From assembly GCF_009903625.1 (NCBI RefSeq), contig NZ_CP047569.1, positions 3,140,501-3,204,500 of the forward strand: a stretch of DNA of 64,000 nt. Reading direction: 5' to 3'. The position numbers were made by a program, and so were the translations under genes. This document shows, one piece after another, positions 43,323-51,878 of this stretch (position 1 is the stretch's first letter; each line of letters starts with the position of its first letter). The DNA is from Microbulbifer sp. ALW1. GTDB lineage: Bacteria; Pseudomonadota; Gammaproteobacteria; Pseudomonadales; Cellvibrionaceae. Below the pieces are notes generated by a model, which had not been told where the DNA came from, ran no database searches, and saw only the letters and a list, made by a program, of their open reading frames with translations.

Positions 43323-43988
43323 TTACTCGGAACCCACACCACACCCCCGTGGCATCTTGGATTCATCAACTTCGATTAACAGGTGATCATTCTGGGCGCC
43401 ACCCAAGGGAATCAATTTGTATCGATCTCCCCGCAGAAAAACGGAGAAATCTCCTCTAACACTAGTGATCTTGATACTGCTATTTCTAACCAGCTGGTCC
43501 GACTCGACGTCTCTTGCAGGTCCCACCCCATAAGGCTTCCCCGCGATGGAAAACATTCCTTCATGAGTGATATACAAATCACCAGACATGGCATGCTCCA
43601 GCGCCTCCCTGTGGTGCTCCGCAACGCCATAATCGTCAATCATCCGTTTGTCTGGAAGGAAATAAATACTCCAGCGCGAGCTATCATTTAACCTCCTCAT
43701 GCTTCGAGATTTTATATAGGCGACTTTCCCGCCCGGCAAAATAACTTCCCGCAACTCTTCGCCGTCTAAAACCTCCTCAAAATGCACGCCGACAATATGA
43801 GCACTAATAGAAATCGACTTGATGTAATCGATGTACCCCTCTGAGTACCCCTGTGAACCTTCGAAATCTTTATCGAGGTCCGCCAGACGGCGATATTCAA
43901 AGATCTCTACAGCAAAGAGCTGGGCAGAGGCAAATAGGGCGATCACGATAACTGCCAGATTTCGAGTGAATTTCTCAATCCTTTGCAT
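43323..43988 (-). CDS. Exported protein of unknown function
   Basis: A 221-residue protein with an N-terminal signal (LAVIVIALFASAQLFAVEIFE). No family recognised. Visible: a likely helical N-terminus (YRRLADLDKDFEGSQGYSEGYIDYIKSI), a strand-rich middle (EVILPGGKVAYIKSRSMRR, SRWSIYFLPDKRMIDDYG), and a C-terminal GDFSVFLRGDRYKLIPLGGAQNDHLLIEV. Base composition is more AT-rich than its neighbours, so it may have been acquired. It stands alone between the polyserine lipoprotein and the attH-like operon. Confidence 0.65.
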   Translation of the reverse strand: MQRIEKFTRNLAVIVIALFASAQLFAVEIFEYRRLADLDKDFEGSQGYSEGYIDYIKSISISAHIVGVHFEEVLDGEELREVILPGGKVAYIKSRSMRRLNDSSRWSIYFLPDKRMIDDYGVAEHHREALEHAMSGDLYITHEGMFSIAGKPYGVGPARDVESDQLVRNSSIKITSVRGDFSVFLRGDRYKLIPLGGAQNDHLLIEVDESKMPRGCGVGSE

Positions 43989-44055
43989 GGCACCAGTGCC
44001 CTCTTTTATTTAATACCACTAACTAATGGGATCTAGAAAATTACGCCACACACAT

Positions 44056-45123
44056 TTACTTTCCATAGCCCGTCATTTCAAGGTAGCCCTCCCCGGTGTG
44101 ACTGCCACTGACTGTCACCGGACCCTCCCAGTATCGCAAAGCACCGGAATTCCAGTATTCGCCGGGCCAGGACTGTATTTTGAGATCAATCTTTTCCGAA
44201 GGCACCTGTAACTTCCAGACGACCGGCACTTCGCCATAACGCGTGGCGCGGCTTTTAATTGGCCGTAGGCTGAATTTACTACTACCCAGTGTTTGCGCAG
44301 CGCCATCGGCGGCAACCAAGGTGCCGAAGAAATAGTCCTCCGCTCCGCGCACCCGAAACAACATCAGGTGCTGGCCGTCGTCCAGGTGCAGTGCCATCCA
44401 GTCCCAGCCCTCTTGATCTGATTTCAGGTACTGACTGCTCCACTCGCGATCGAACCACCCTTGCCCACTGACGTTATATTTTTCTGTACCTATTTGTACT
44501 TCACCACCGGTTACCTGCAACGGAAAACTGAAATACATCGAACCACCGCCCCCGGCAGATTTGGCACTGAACCCGCGGTCGCCATTCAATACAAAGGACG
44601 CCGATGGCTGCACTTGAAGACGGTAGCGGAAGTCCTCGCCATCAACGCTCAACACCCAATTCTTGTCTTCCAGGCTTTCGAGCTGCCAGTGATCAATCCA
44701 GGCTCTGAAAGGTTGTGTGTCTACCCCGGCCTGGCCAGTACCTCCCCGGGCTGCGCGGTCAGCGAAGTGATGATCGTCGGGGCGGCTCAGGGCTGCATGG
44801 GCGAACCAGACTACGTTGCGCTGCCAGCCCGGTTGCTTGTCACCGTAGGGACCGGGACGAATACCGGTGCGAAACAATGTCCACTGCACACCGAATAGTT
44901 CCCCATCCACCGTTTTCAGATTCGCAGTGAGATACCACCATTCGAGACGAAAATCGGGATGTGCCCCCATATCTCGTGGCAGGTTTATGGTCATGCCTGG
45001 AGCCGCCTGACGAAAACCCTCCGGCGAAGCTCTCAGCGCTTCGACAGAGGCATCGGTTGCGGGCTCTTTGGTGCAGCCCGCAAGCATGATGAAAATCAAA
45101 AAAATGAAACAGCGGTTATTCAC
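44056..45123 (-). CDS. AttH-like lipocalin-fold lipoprotein (CrtC/hydroxyneurosporene-synthase superfamily)
   Basis: A 355-residue lipoprotein with lipobox MLAGC (Cys17). The superfamily features are PGMTINLPRDMGAHPDFRLEWWYLTANLKTVDGELFGVQWTLFRTGI near residue 45, FAHAALSRPDDHHFADRAARGG, and the late VSGQGWFDREWSSQYLKSDQEGWDWMALHLDDGQHLMLFRVR. These are shared by AttH and carotenoid 1,2-hydratases. The start is GTG 45123, overlapping the permease gene by 8 bases with GGAG 10 bases upstream, so the three genes ATPase - FtsX permease - AttH form one operon. The substrate of Att-type systems is not known with certainty. Confidence 0.88.
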   Translation of the reverse strand: MNNRCFIFLIFIMLAGCTKEPATDASVEALRASPEGFRQAAPGMTINLPRDMGAHPDFRLEWWYLTANLKTVDGELFGVQWTLFRTGIRPGPYGDKQPGWQRNVVWFAHAALSRPDDHHFADRAARGGTGQAGVDTQPFRAWIDHWQLESLEDKNWVLSVDGEDFRYRLQVQPSASFVLNGDRGFSAKSAGGGGSMYFSFPLQVTGGEVQIGTEKYNVSGQGWFDREWSSQYLKSDQEGWDWMALHLDDGQHLMLFRVRGAEDYFFGTLVAADGAAQTLGSSKFSLRPIKSRATRYGEVPVVWKLQVPSEKIDLKIQSWPGEYWNSGALRYWEGPVTVSGSHTGEGYLEMTGYGK

Positions 45124-47521
45124 TTTTTAACGACTCCAGCCGCACTGGATTGCCCACCAGCGCGCCCACAACCGCGCCAATGAACAGACAAAGTACCCAC
45201 ACCTGCAGCCAGAACCCTGGGTAGAAATGCAGCGGCAGCGCCCAGCCGAACGCTGCGGGATTAACCCGGGCAACCAGCACCCAACCTAGGAATATTCCCA
45301 GCGGTATCGCCAGAAGGCCCAGTAGACCAGTCACCAACATACTGTGGGCGATCAGCCGTCGGCGCAGGCTGGTGCGCTGTACGCCGCATACATACAGCAA
45401 GGTATAACTGCCCTGCCGCAGCCGGAAAATCGCCAACCCCATCAGTGCCAGCGCGGTCCCCGCCAGTATTAGGGTCAGCGTGTTTAAGAGACGGGTCATC
45501 TGGAAGGTTCGAGCAAACGCAGTGTTGGCAGCCTGCTTCAGTCCCTGCTGATCGCGCGGGCGACTGCCCGCGAGCCATGGGTATTTGGCCGGCCACTGCT
45601 GCCACCGTGTATTGCCGAGCTCTTGGCTGCCCAGCACAAACGTGGTGTAGCGATTCGGGAGTTCACCCGGCAAAGCCGCGATGGGCAAAAGTAACTCGCC
45701 TTCCGGCCGGCCATAATCGGCGTAGATACCGATCACTTTTAGGGCCAAGGCCTCCGTACCGAGCCGCAGGGTTACCTGATCGCCAAGGCCCAGCACCTGC
45801 CTTCGTGCCAGTTGTTCATTGATCATGACCCCGCCATTCGGCAGTGCATCCCATTGGTTCGCTGTCGCATCAAGAAATGGCCAGTCTTGCAAAAGTGGCG
45901 ACGAGGGATCGACGCCCAATACGTCCACGGGCAGCGCCCCCAGCACGCCGCGCCCACGCACCATCGGCAGGACGCTGTTCACTCCTGGCAATGAACGCAA
46001 TCTTTCACTGAATTCAGAAACGTCGACCGGGCGCCCCGGGTCGAGATAGAGATCTCCCTGCAAACGCTGGTCGAGCCAGCGCGCAAACGTGGATTCGAAG
46101 CCGGTCACCATTGCCTGTACCCCAATCGCCGCAGCAATCGCGAAGGCCAGTGCCGTGAGTGGCAGTTGCAATAGCCGGCACAGGGCGCGCATTTCGGATA
46201 TGGACCACTCCAGTAGAGGCCGGCGATAGTGACGCTCGGCTCTGCCCAACAAGTACCCCAACAAGCACCTCAATTGTCCGCTCAATAATTCAGGCAGTAA
46301 CAGACCGGCACTCACCAGGCAACCGAGTGTGGCGAGAAAGATCAGCCAGAGCTTGCCCGTCAGCAGCAGGCAAGCCAGTGACACACCGCCAATGGCGATA
46401 GCTCCCCACCAACGCCAATTTGCCGCCACTTCCCCCTGCCTTGCTTGGCTGAAACGCAACGCCGGGCGCCCCCACAAATCTGCGCAGGCCCAGGCCACCA
46501 CTATGACGAGAATCAATACCAGACCGAGCCAGGTTCCCGCAGTGGGCGAGTGTTGCGCCAGTGCCTCAACATCGAAAAGACCACTGAGCGTTCCCCGGAA
46601 ACCATCGCGCATCAGCGCTGCCAGGCGGCCACCCAGCCACAGCCCCAGGCTGCCACCAATCAGGGCAACCAGCAGAATTTCGGTAATCAGGGCAAGTCGC
46701 AACCGCGTCGACGGTACCCCGAGCCGTGTCAAAATATCCAGGGTACCGCGCCGCTGCTCCGACGCCAGGCGATAAACACTGCGCACCAGCAAGGCGGCCA
46801 CCAACAGCGTCAGGGCACCCAGCGCGTTGAGACTGAGGAGAAAGGCATCTACCAGCGGGTCCGGCTCCACGCCATAGTCCTGCACCTGAGTGCGATATTC
46901 CGCGGGAAGCGCCATTCGTTGTAATTCCGCGGCCGGCAATAGAATCGCAAGGCTGCTGTGACCGTTCACGGCCAGTTCTGCCGCTACAGAAATGTCAGTC
47001 ACCAGTTGCCCCACCGGCAGCCCGTCGATTACCTCCAGCGACAAGTCATCGGTGTTCGGCAACCCAAGTAGCTGCCAGCGCGTGAAGTCTTTCGTGCTGC
47101 CAAAAAATCGCGGGCGCTCGAAGGTGGCGATCATTCGCTCCACCAGTTGAACAGCGGCATCATTCCCCTGTCCCGAGGTCTCGGCGTACTGGCGCAGGCA
47201 AGCGGCACTGAAGGGGTCAATCCCGACCACCACTGGCGTGTCACTGGCCGTAAAACGCACCTCCATCCGCGGTGAAACGCAGAGCCCAGCGCGGCGCAAC
47301 TGTGCGAAGTCCTCCACCCCGAGCTTGCGTTGATCCACACGCTCGATACTCAGTAACGGCTCCAGCGCCGCGCGGGAGCGGACAACGGCATCCTCTGCCG
47401 AGCCGGTCAGCGATCGGACGCCACTCCACAGCATGGCGGCACACACCAGGATCAACAGCAGGCCAATGAACTGCCCCGGGTGACGCTGGTAATGGCTCAG
47501 GAAGACACGGCCGAGTCCCAT
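45116..47521 (-). CDS. FtsX/MacB-type ABC transporter permease (AttFG-like)
   Basis: An 801-residue inner-membrane protein with two FtsX-like modules. An N-terminal helix (QFIGLLLILVCAAMLWSG) is followed by a periplasmic domain. Helices at ~235-265, 285-310 and 335-360 form the first FtsX domain (ALTLLVAALLVRSVYRLASEQRRGTLDILTRLGVPSTRLRLALITEILLVALIG). Another periplasmic domain and a second FtsX domain follow near the C-terminus (LTLILAGTALALMGLAIFRLRQGSYTLLYVCGVQRTSLRRRLI). Such type VII-like ABC systems extrude or extract lipophilic or lipoprotein cargo using mechanical motion. It overlaps the ATPase gene by 25 bases and attH by 8. Confidence 0.93.
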   Translation of the reverse strand: MGLGRVFLSHYQRHPGQFIGLLLILVCAAMLWSGVRSLTGSAEDAVVRSRAALEPLLSIERVDQRKLGVEDFAQLRRAGLCVSPRMEVRFTASDTPVVVGIDPFSAACLRQYAETSGQGNDAAVQLVERMIATFERPRFFGSTKDFTRWQLLGLPNTDDLSLEVIDGLPVGQLVTDISVAAELAVNGHSSLAILLPAAELQRMALPAEYRTQVQDYGVEPDPLVDAFLLSLNALGALTLLVAALLVRSVYRLASEQRRGTLDILTRLGVPSTRLRLALITEILLVALIGGSLGLWLGGRLAALMRDGFRGTLSGLFDVEALAQHSPTAGTWLGLVLILVIVVAWACADLWGRPALRFSQARQGEVAANWRWWGAIAIGGVSLACLLLTGKLWLIFLATLGCLVSAGLLLPELLSGQLRCLLGYLLGRAERHYRRPLLEWSISEMRALCRLLQLPLTALAFAIAAAIGVQAMVTGFESTFARWLDQRLQGDLYLDPGRPVDVSEFSERLRSLPGVNSVLPMVRGRGVLGALPVDVLGVDPSSPLLQDWPFLDATANQWDALPNGGVMINEQLARRQVLGLGDQVTLRLGTEALALKVIGIYADYGRPEGELLLPIAALPGELPNRYTTFVLGSQELGNTRWQQWPAKYPWLAGSRPRDQQGLKQAANTAFARTFQMTRLLNTLTLILAGTALALMGLAIFRLRQGSYTLLYVCGVQRTSLRRRLIAHSMLVTGLLGLLAIPLGIFLGWVLVARVNPAAFGWALPLHFYPGFWLQVWVLCLFIGAVVGALVGNPVRLESLKSE

Positions 47522-48183
47522 GGACGCAGGGCTCCTTCCCGCAGTTCGAGGATCCGATCGCAGCGCTGGGCTAGCTCCGGATTATGGGTAACGATCAACG
47601 CGCCCAGCGCGCGCTCGCGAATCGCGTCAAAAAACAGCGGTGCCACACGCTGGGCGGTGGCGTAGTCGAGGCTGCCGGTGGGTTCGTCGGCAAGTATCAG
47701 GGCCGGGCGCATGGCAAAAGCACAGGCCAGCGCCGCACGCTGGCGCTGGCCACCGGAGAGTTGATCGGGATAACGGTGTGCGGTGTCCGCAATATCCAAC
47801 CGCTCCAGCAGCGCCCTACCCTCATGTTCTTGCAAGCCGGCGAGCCCAGCGCGAAAAGCAATATTGCGGGAAACCGTGAGCGTGGGGATCAGGTTGCCAT
47901 CCTGAAACAATGTAGCGATACGGGTGCGGCGCAATTCGGCCCAATCGCTATCCGCAAGCAGAGAATGCGCGCGGCCGAACAGCTGCAGTTCGCCGCTATC
48001 CGGTGGAAGCAGGCCGTTCAACAGGTTCAACAAAGTGCTTTTACCAGAGCCAGAAGGGCCGATCACCGCCACCGACTCACCAGCGCGAAGTTCGAGCGAT
48101 AACCCCTGCAGCACGCAAATCTGTTCGCGTCCGTTGTGGTATGTGCGGCTGAGGTTACGGGCCTGTATTAGCACATCGGTCAT
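47497..48183 (-). CDS. ABC transporter ATP-binding protein (AttE/LolD-like)
   Basis: About 228 residues, one nucleotide-binding domain: Walker A GPSGSGKSTLLNLL, Q-loop TLFQDGNLIPTLT, signature LSGGQRQRAALACAFAM, Walker B ALILADEPTGSLD, and switch His in LIVTHNPELAQRC. The TGSLD and LSGGQ forms are typical of LolD/MacB-type ATPases that pair with FtsX permeases, as here. I use ATG 48183 (MTDVLIQARNLSR). First gene of the three-gene att-like operon. Confidence 0.95.
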   Translation of the reverse strand: MTDVLIQARNLSRTYHNGREQICVLQGLSLELRAGESVAVIGPSGSGKSTLLNLLNGLLPPDSGELQLFGRAHSLLADSDWAELRRTRIATLFQDGNLIPTLTVSRNIAFRAGLAGLQEHEGRALLERLDIADTAHRYPDQLSGGQRQRAALACAFAMRPALILADEPTGSLDYATAQRVAPLFFDAIRERALGALIVTHNPELAQRCDRILELREGALRPWDSAVSS

Positions 48184-48300
48184 TGATCGCCACAAACACT
48201 CTGATAGGTACTTCGGAGATGGATATTTTGGGGACGGGTATTTCAGGCTAGCTTATACGACAGGTAATACGACCAGCCAGATACTGTCTCCGCGTAAATG

Positions 48301-48879
48301 TCACTCGCCAACATTCATTGTTTGCAGCGCGACCATCCTTTTGAAGGGGCGCAGAATTCGCTGAAAGTCCCCCTCCGGCTCAAACTGCGCCATCGCCGCC
48401 GCAATGCTTTCGATGGTCGACAAACTGTTCTCAAGTGACGAGTGACGAATCTGGTATTCCGAACTCAGCGCACCTTCAAAACTGACCTGGGGCAACTGCT
48501 GTAACACAGGGTGTAGATGCAATATTTTCTTGGACTTCCGCCAGGTGGCATCAATGACCACCAGCTGTTCCAACCCCTCAGCCTGAGGCGTTCCCGCTTC
48601 CATCTGCGGTACTTCCGGCAGCCAGCTCAGGGATGGATAGAGCAGCGCCGATCGGGGCTCCAACAGCCGCGCCAGCGCTTGCTCCGGCAAGGTCTCTGCC
48701 ACAATCAACTCACTGTTTTCCAAACACAGGTGCGCCATGCGCCCAGTGTTGAACGGGTGCTTCTCCTCCTGAGGGTGCTGTATGATGAGCACCTTGATTC
48801 GATTGGGGATGTGCACCAGCGCGCTGCAATAGCAGACCTTGAGGGGGCGCTGGCAGCTCGGGCAGATTTCGCGTGGCAT
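48301..48879 (-). CDS. tapT: tRNA-uridine aminocarboxypropyltransferase (DTW domain)
   Basis: A 192-residue cytoplasmic enzyme of the DTW family (formerly YfiP). It transfers the 3-amino-3-carboxypropyl group of S-adenosylmethionine to U47 in the variable loop of certain tRNAs. The N-terminal zinc-ribbon-like Cys pattern is CPSCQRPLKVCYC, then IKVLIIQHPQEEKHPFNTGRMAHLCL, LLYPSLSW and the DTW-like motif LVVIDATWRKSKKIL. The Asp-Ala-Thr-Trp form is a variant of Asp-x-Thr-Trp. Its start codon lies 8 bases from the start of the divergent GNAT gene. Confidence 0.93.
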   Translation of the reverse strand: MPREICPSCQRPLKVCYCSALVHIPNRIKVLIIQHPQEEKHPFNTGRMAHLCLENSELIVAETLPEQALARLLEPRSALLYPSLSWLPEVPQMEAGTPQAEGLEQLVVIDATWRKSKKILHLHPVLQQLPQVSFEGALSSEYQIRHSSLENSLSTIESIAAAMAQFEPEGDFQRILRPFKRMVALQTMNVGE

Positions 48880-48887
48880 AAAGAGTT

Positions 48888-49337
48888 ATGGATCCAGACT
48901 TTTCGATTGATGCATTAACTGCCCATTGGCTCTCCGATGCGGAGATGCCATTAGCCAACAAATTCTACCGCACCCACAAATTCCGCGGCAAAGCACGGCG
49001 GCACGATCCCTGTATGGTGATCCGGGATGCCCAAAAGCAGATAATTGCCTGCGGTTCGTTGCGCAGGCTGACAGACAGCCAGCTGCTGACTGGCGTTGCG
49101 GTTGTTGAAAACTACCGCGGGCACGGCGTGGCACGACGGTTACTGGAGCGCATGGCCGAAGCCTACGACGACAGTACATTCACCTTCCCCTATCTCCACC
49201 TGGTGCCTTTCTATCAGTCGCTGGGCTATATCGAGGCGGATGAAGCCGGCTTGCCATCGGCGATTGTGGATCGCTTCCATACCTACCAAAAGCAAGGCCG
49301 TGATATTGCGCTGATGCACTACCAGCCGCATCCGTAG
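48888..49337 (+). CDS. GNAT-family N-acetyltransferase
   Basis: A 149-residue acetyltransferase. The acetyl-CoA loop is VAVVENYRGHGVARRLLERMAEAY (R-G-x-G-x-A), and the C-terminal strand FPYLHLVPFYQSLGYIEADE is typical of the fold. The N-terminal DAEMPLANKFYRTHKFRGKARRHD and DPCMVIRDAQKQIIACGSLRR form the first part. The target is unknown. It is divergent from tapT, so its promoter must lie in the tapT coding region or the two overlap. Confidence 0.88.
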   Translation: MDPDFSIDALTAHWLSDAEMPLANKFYRTHKFRGKARRHDPCMVIRDAQKQIIACGSLRRLTDSQLLTGVAVVENYRGHGVARRLLERMAEAYDDSTFTFPYLHLVPFYQSLGYIEADEAGLPSAIVDRFHTYQKQGRDIALMHYQPHP

Positions 49338-49444
49338 ACCAAGGCCCCCTCCAATTTACCCGCCAGTGTTTTGATCTAGACTTGGAGTGGTCGCTATTCG
49401 GGCCATTTCCACTGTCGCCAATCTCACCACCGGAGGAGCGCTCG

Positions 49445-50398
49445 ATGACGATCAGCATTGCGAATCGGGCGAGATTGGTATTTGTCGTTGTGGTGTTCCT
49501 GGGCGTCGTGGCGGCGGCCATCTGGTACTACCAGAGCGCCGGACGGCATGCGACGTTTCAGATACTCACCGAAGATTCCGTATCCGGATTAATTGCGGGC
49601 GCGCCGGTGGAATTCCACGGGGTAGACGTCGGCCGGGTTACCGAGGTGGAACTCACCGGCCCCAGTTCCGTTCGCATTCTGCTGGATATTGAAAAAGATG
49701 CACCGGTAACCAGAGCGACCGTCGCCACCATCACCGCGCGCGGCCTCGCCACCCGCGGCTTCACCGGCTATGTCTACATACTGCTGGAAAATGTGGGTAA
49801 CGAGCAGGGCCCTCTCACCGCCGCCCCAGGCGCCCGCTACCCGCGAATCCCCAACACCCCTTCCCGCTCGGTCAACCTGGACACGGCAATCAGCCAGGTC
49901 AATCAGAACGTGCAATCACTGACCGACTTGTTGCGCACTGTGCTGGATACAGACACCATCGCCTCCATCCAGCAATCGGTTGGCAACCTGCAGCAAGTTA
50001 CCCAGATGCTTGCACAAAATCAGGAGAAGCTCAGTGCGATCATCGCCAATACCGAGCACGCCAGTGGTCGGCTCGGACCGCTGCTGGATTCCAGCAGTGA
50101 CACCGTCAATGCACTCCGACAGGTGAGCCGAATGCTCGCGGGGAATCAGCAGAGACTCGACTCCATTATCGCCAACACTGAACAGGCGAGCGGCCGGCTG
50201 GGGCCGTTGCTGGAATCAAGCACCAACTCCGCAAATGCACTTCAGCTTCAGGTGCTGCCCGAGGCTTATCGGACCATGGCCACCCTCAACCAGCTGAGCC
50301 ATTCGATGACCCGCCTTACGGACAAGATCAACCGGGATCCTTCCATCCTCGTGCGCGGCAGTGCCGCGCCACCGCTTGGTCCGGGCGAAGCCGAATGA
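49445..50398 (+). CDS. MCE/MlaD-domain membrane-anchored protein with repeated helical tail
   Basis: A 317-residue protein. ATG 49445 follows GGAGGAG. An N-terminal membrane helix (LVFVVVVFLGVVAAAIWYY) precedes one MCE domain, residues ~37-120 (FQILTEDSVSGLIAGAPVEFHGVDVGRVTEVEL, ARGLATRGFTGYVYILLE). The rest is helical and contains a 42-residue tandem duplication, residues 184-225 and 226-267 (QMLAQNQEKLSAIIANTE... and RMLAGNQQRLDSIIANTE...). MCE proteins form hexamers that carry phospholipids between membranes (MlaD, PqiB, LetB). The next gene is a PqiC-like lipoprotein overlapping by 4 bases. No MlaE-like permease or MlaF-like ATPase is adjacent. Confidence 0.92.
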   Translation: MTISIANRARLVFVVVVFLGVVAAAIWYYQSAGRHATFQILTEDSVSGLIAGAPVEFHGVDVGRVTEVELTGPSSVRILLDIEKDAPVTRATVATITARGLATRGFTGYVYILLENVGNEQGPLTAAPGARYPRIPNTPSRSVNLDTAISQVNQNVQSLTDLLRTVLDTDTIASIQQSVGNLQQVTQMLAQNQEKLSAIIANTEHASGRLGPLLDSSSDTVNALRQVSRMLAGNQQRLDSIIANTEQASGRLGPLLESSTNSANALQLQVLPEAYRTMATLNQLSHSMTRLTDKINRDPSILVRGSAAPPLGPGEAE

Positions 50399-51033
50399 GC
50401 GAAAACGGCTCCGCCAGCACACTATCTCAGGCACAAACAATCTGCCGCCTGCTGTTGGCCATTGCCGTCATGTTCACTGCCGGATGCACGCTGTTTTCCC
50501 CAGTGGAAAACGACATACGAGTAGCGGTAATCGATAAAATCCCAGTGGAGCGTCCCCAACAACAAAACCATTCGGCGACGCTGCTGGTACTTCCCACCGC
50601 CATCAATCCCGTCTACGACACCATCCGCATGGCGTACCAGACACAACCGCATCAAATCGACTATTTCAGTCGCCATCAATGGGGCGCAACCCCTGCGCAG
50701 ATGCTGCTGCCGCTGCTCGCCCAGACACTGGAAAACACCCATTACTTCAAAGCGGTCACCACACCGCCCTACTTCGGGCCATACAATTACGGACTGCGAA
50801 CGGAAATCCTTGAATTCATACAGGACTTCACCGCCACGCCCACACGTTTTCACCTGTCCTTACGGATACAGCTTGTGGATGGCACATCAAACCGGATTAT
50901 CGCCAGCAGAGTGATTACGGTTCGCGAACCCATGATTCAAGACACCCCTGTCGCGGGGGTGGTGGCCGCCAACGATGCCTCTGCGAACGCGCTACAGCAA
51001 GCTGCCCAGTTTGTACTGGAACAGGTGCCGTAA
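50395..51033 (+). CDS. PqiC-like ABC-type transport auxiliary lipoprotein
   Basis: A 212-residue outer-membrane lipoprotein. Its ATG overlaps the stop of the MCE gene (ATGA). The lipobox FTAGC is near residue 30 and is followed by a FSPVENDIRVAVIDKIP start. The PqiC/ABC-aux domain is visible: TLLVLPTAINPVYDTIRMAYQTQPHQIDYFSRHQWGATPAQMLLPLLAQTLE, LRTEILEFIQDF and IIASRVITVREP. PqiC forms rings on the outer membrane that receive the MCE tunnel. Convergent with the cytochrome b561 gene with 9 bases between stops. Confidence 0.9.
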   Translation: MSENGSASTLSQAQTICRLLLAIAVMFTAGCTLFSPVENDIRVAVIDKIPVERPQQQNHSATLLVLPTAINPVYDTIRMAYQTQPHQIDYFSRHQWGATPAQMLLPLLAQTLENTHYFKAVTTPPYFGPYNYGLRTEILEFIQDFTATPTRFHLSLRIQLVDGTSNRIIASRVITVREPMIQDTPVAGVVAANDASANALQQAAQFVLEQVP

Positions 51034-51042
51034 AGAATTATT

Positions 51043-51603
51043 TTAGTAGCCTGCGCCAGGCAAGATTTTCTTCAGGGTATTATCCCGGCAGATGAAGTGG
51101 TGCCTTAGTGCGGCAGTGGCGTGTACGACAATAAATCCAACCAACGCATACCCCAGCCACATGTGCACTTCGATCAGCAGTTGAAACCGGTACTCGTTGT
51201 GCGCGATTAAGTCCGGCAACCGCACACCAAAGAAATAAACCGGAATACTCGCCGCAGAAGACATCAACCAACCGGTAATAGGCAAGGCGAACATCAACCC
51301 GTAAAAGCTCAGATGAACAAAGCGTGCGGCGACCTTCTGCCAGTCGGGGAGCTGAACCACCAACTCCGGCAGCACATTGCCGACGCGCCATGCCAGGCGC
51401 AACATGGCCAAACCCAACGCCAATATTCCGTATTCTTTGTGCAGCAGAATGAGTTCAATTTTTTTCTTGTCAAACCCGGCATCCGGCAGGCTGCTCATGT
51501 ACAGCCCCAGAGCGATGAGTGCGATGAGTAATACCGCCATCAGCCAGTGAAGCAAAATGGCAACTGCGCCATAATGCTGACTCGTATTTGTTATCTTTGT
51601 CAT
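51043..51603 (-). CDS. Cytochrome b561-family protein
   Basis: A 186-residue inner-membrane di-heme protein with four helices: AILLHWLMAVLLIALIALGLYM, EYGILALGLAMLRLAWR, FVHLSFYGLMFALPITGWLMSSA and EVHMWLGYALVGFIVVHATAALRHHF. His residues in the first (LLHW), third (FVHLSFY) and fourth helices (EVHMW, VVHATAAL) are the expected heme ligands. It moves electrons between the quinone pool and unknown partners; relatives of the CybB type work as superoxide:ubiquinone oxidoreductases. Monocistronic. Its neighbour OsmC is an oxidative-stress protein. Confidence 0.92.
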   Translation of the reverse strand: MTKITNTSQHYGAVAILLHWLMAVLLIALIALGLYMSSLPDAGFDKKKIELILLHKEYGILALGLAMLRLAWRVGNVLPELVVQLPDWQKVAARFVHLSFYGLMFALPITGWLMSSAASIPVYFFGVRLPDLIAHNEYRFQLLIEVHMWLGYALVGFIVVHATAALRHHFICRDNTLKKILPGAGY

Positions 51604-51812
51604 TCGACGCGGCTGACCGTCAAGCAGAGTTCACGCACATTCTTTTCACAAAATTGCGCCAAATATCAACGCGACCAGGTAGCCGCCAAGCCTGGGACCT
51701 GGCATCTGAAGTACCCTCATCGTATTTTACTTAAGCATATTAGGTGGTTCGCGAAAAGTAACTGCCACCTTGAGACAAACCACACGACAAGAATTTATTC
51801 TTTCGAGGCCCC

Positions 51813-51842
51813 ATGCATAATATGACCCGACTAAGCTGTTAA
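51813..51842 (+). CDS. Tiny leader ORF with a duplicated ribosome-binding/start sequence
   Basis: ATG 51813 to TAA 51842 encodes nine residues (MHNMTRLSC). It starts inside GAGGCCCCATGCA (51805-51817), an exact 13-base copy of the ribosome site and start of the OsmC-family gene (51871-51883), 66 bases downstream. It could be a translated leader peptide or only the trace of a small duplication. Confidence 0.35.
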   Translation: MHNMTRLSC

Positions 51843-51878
51843 CGCGCGAGAAAAAACGGCTCGTTAAATGGAGGCCCC

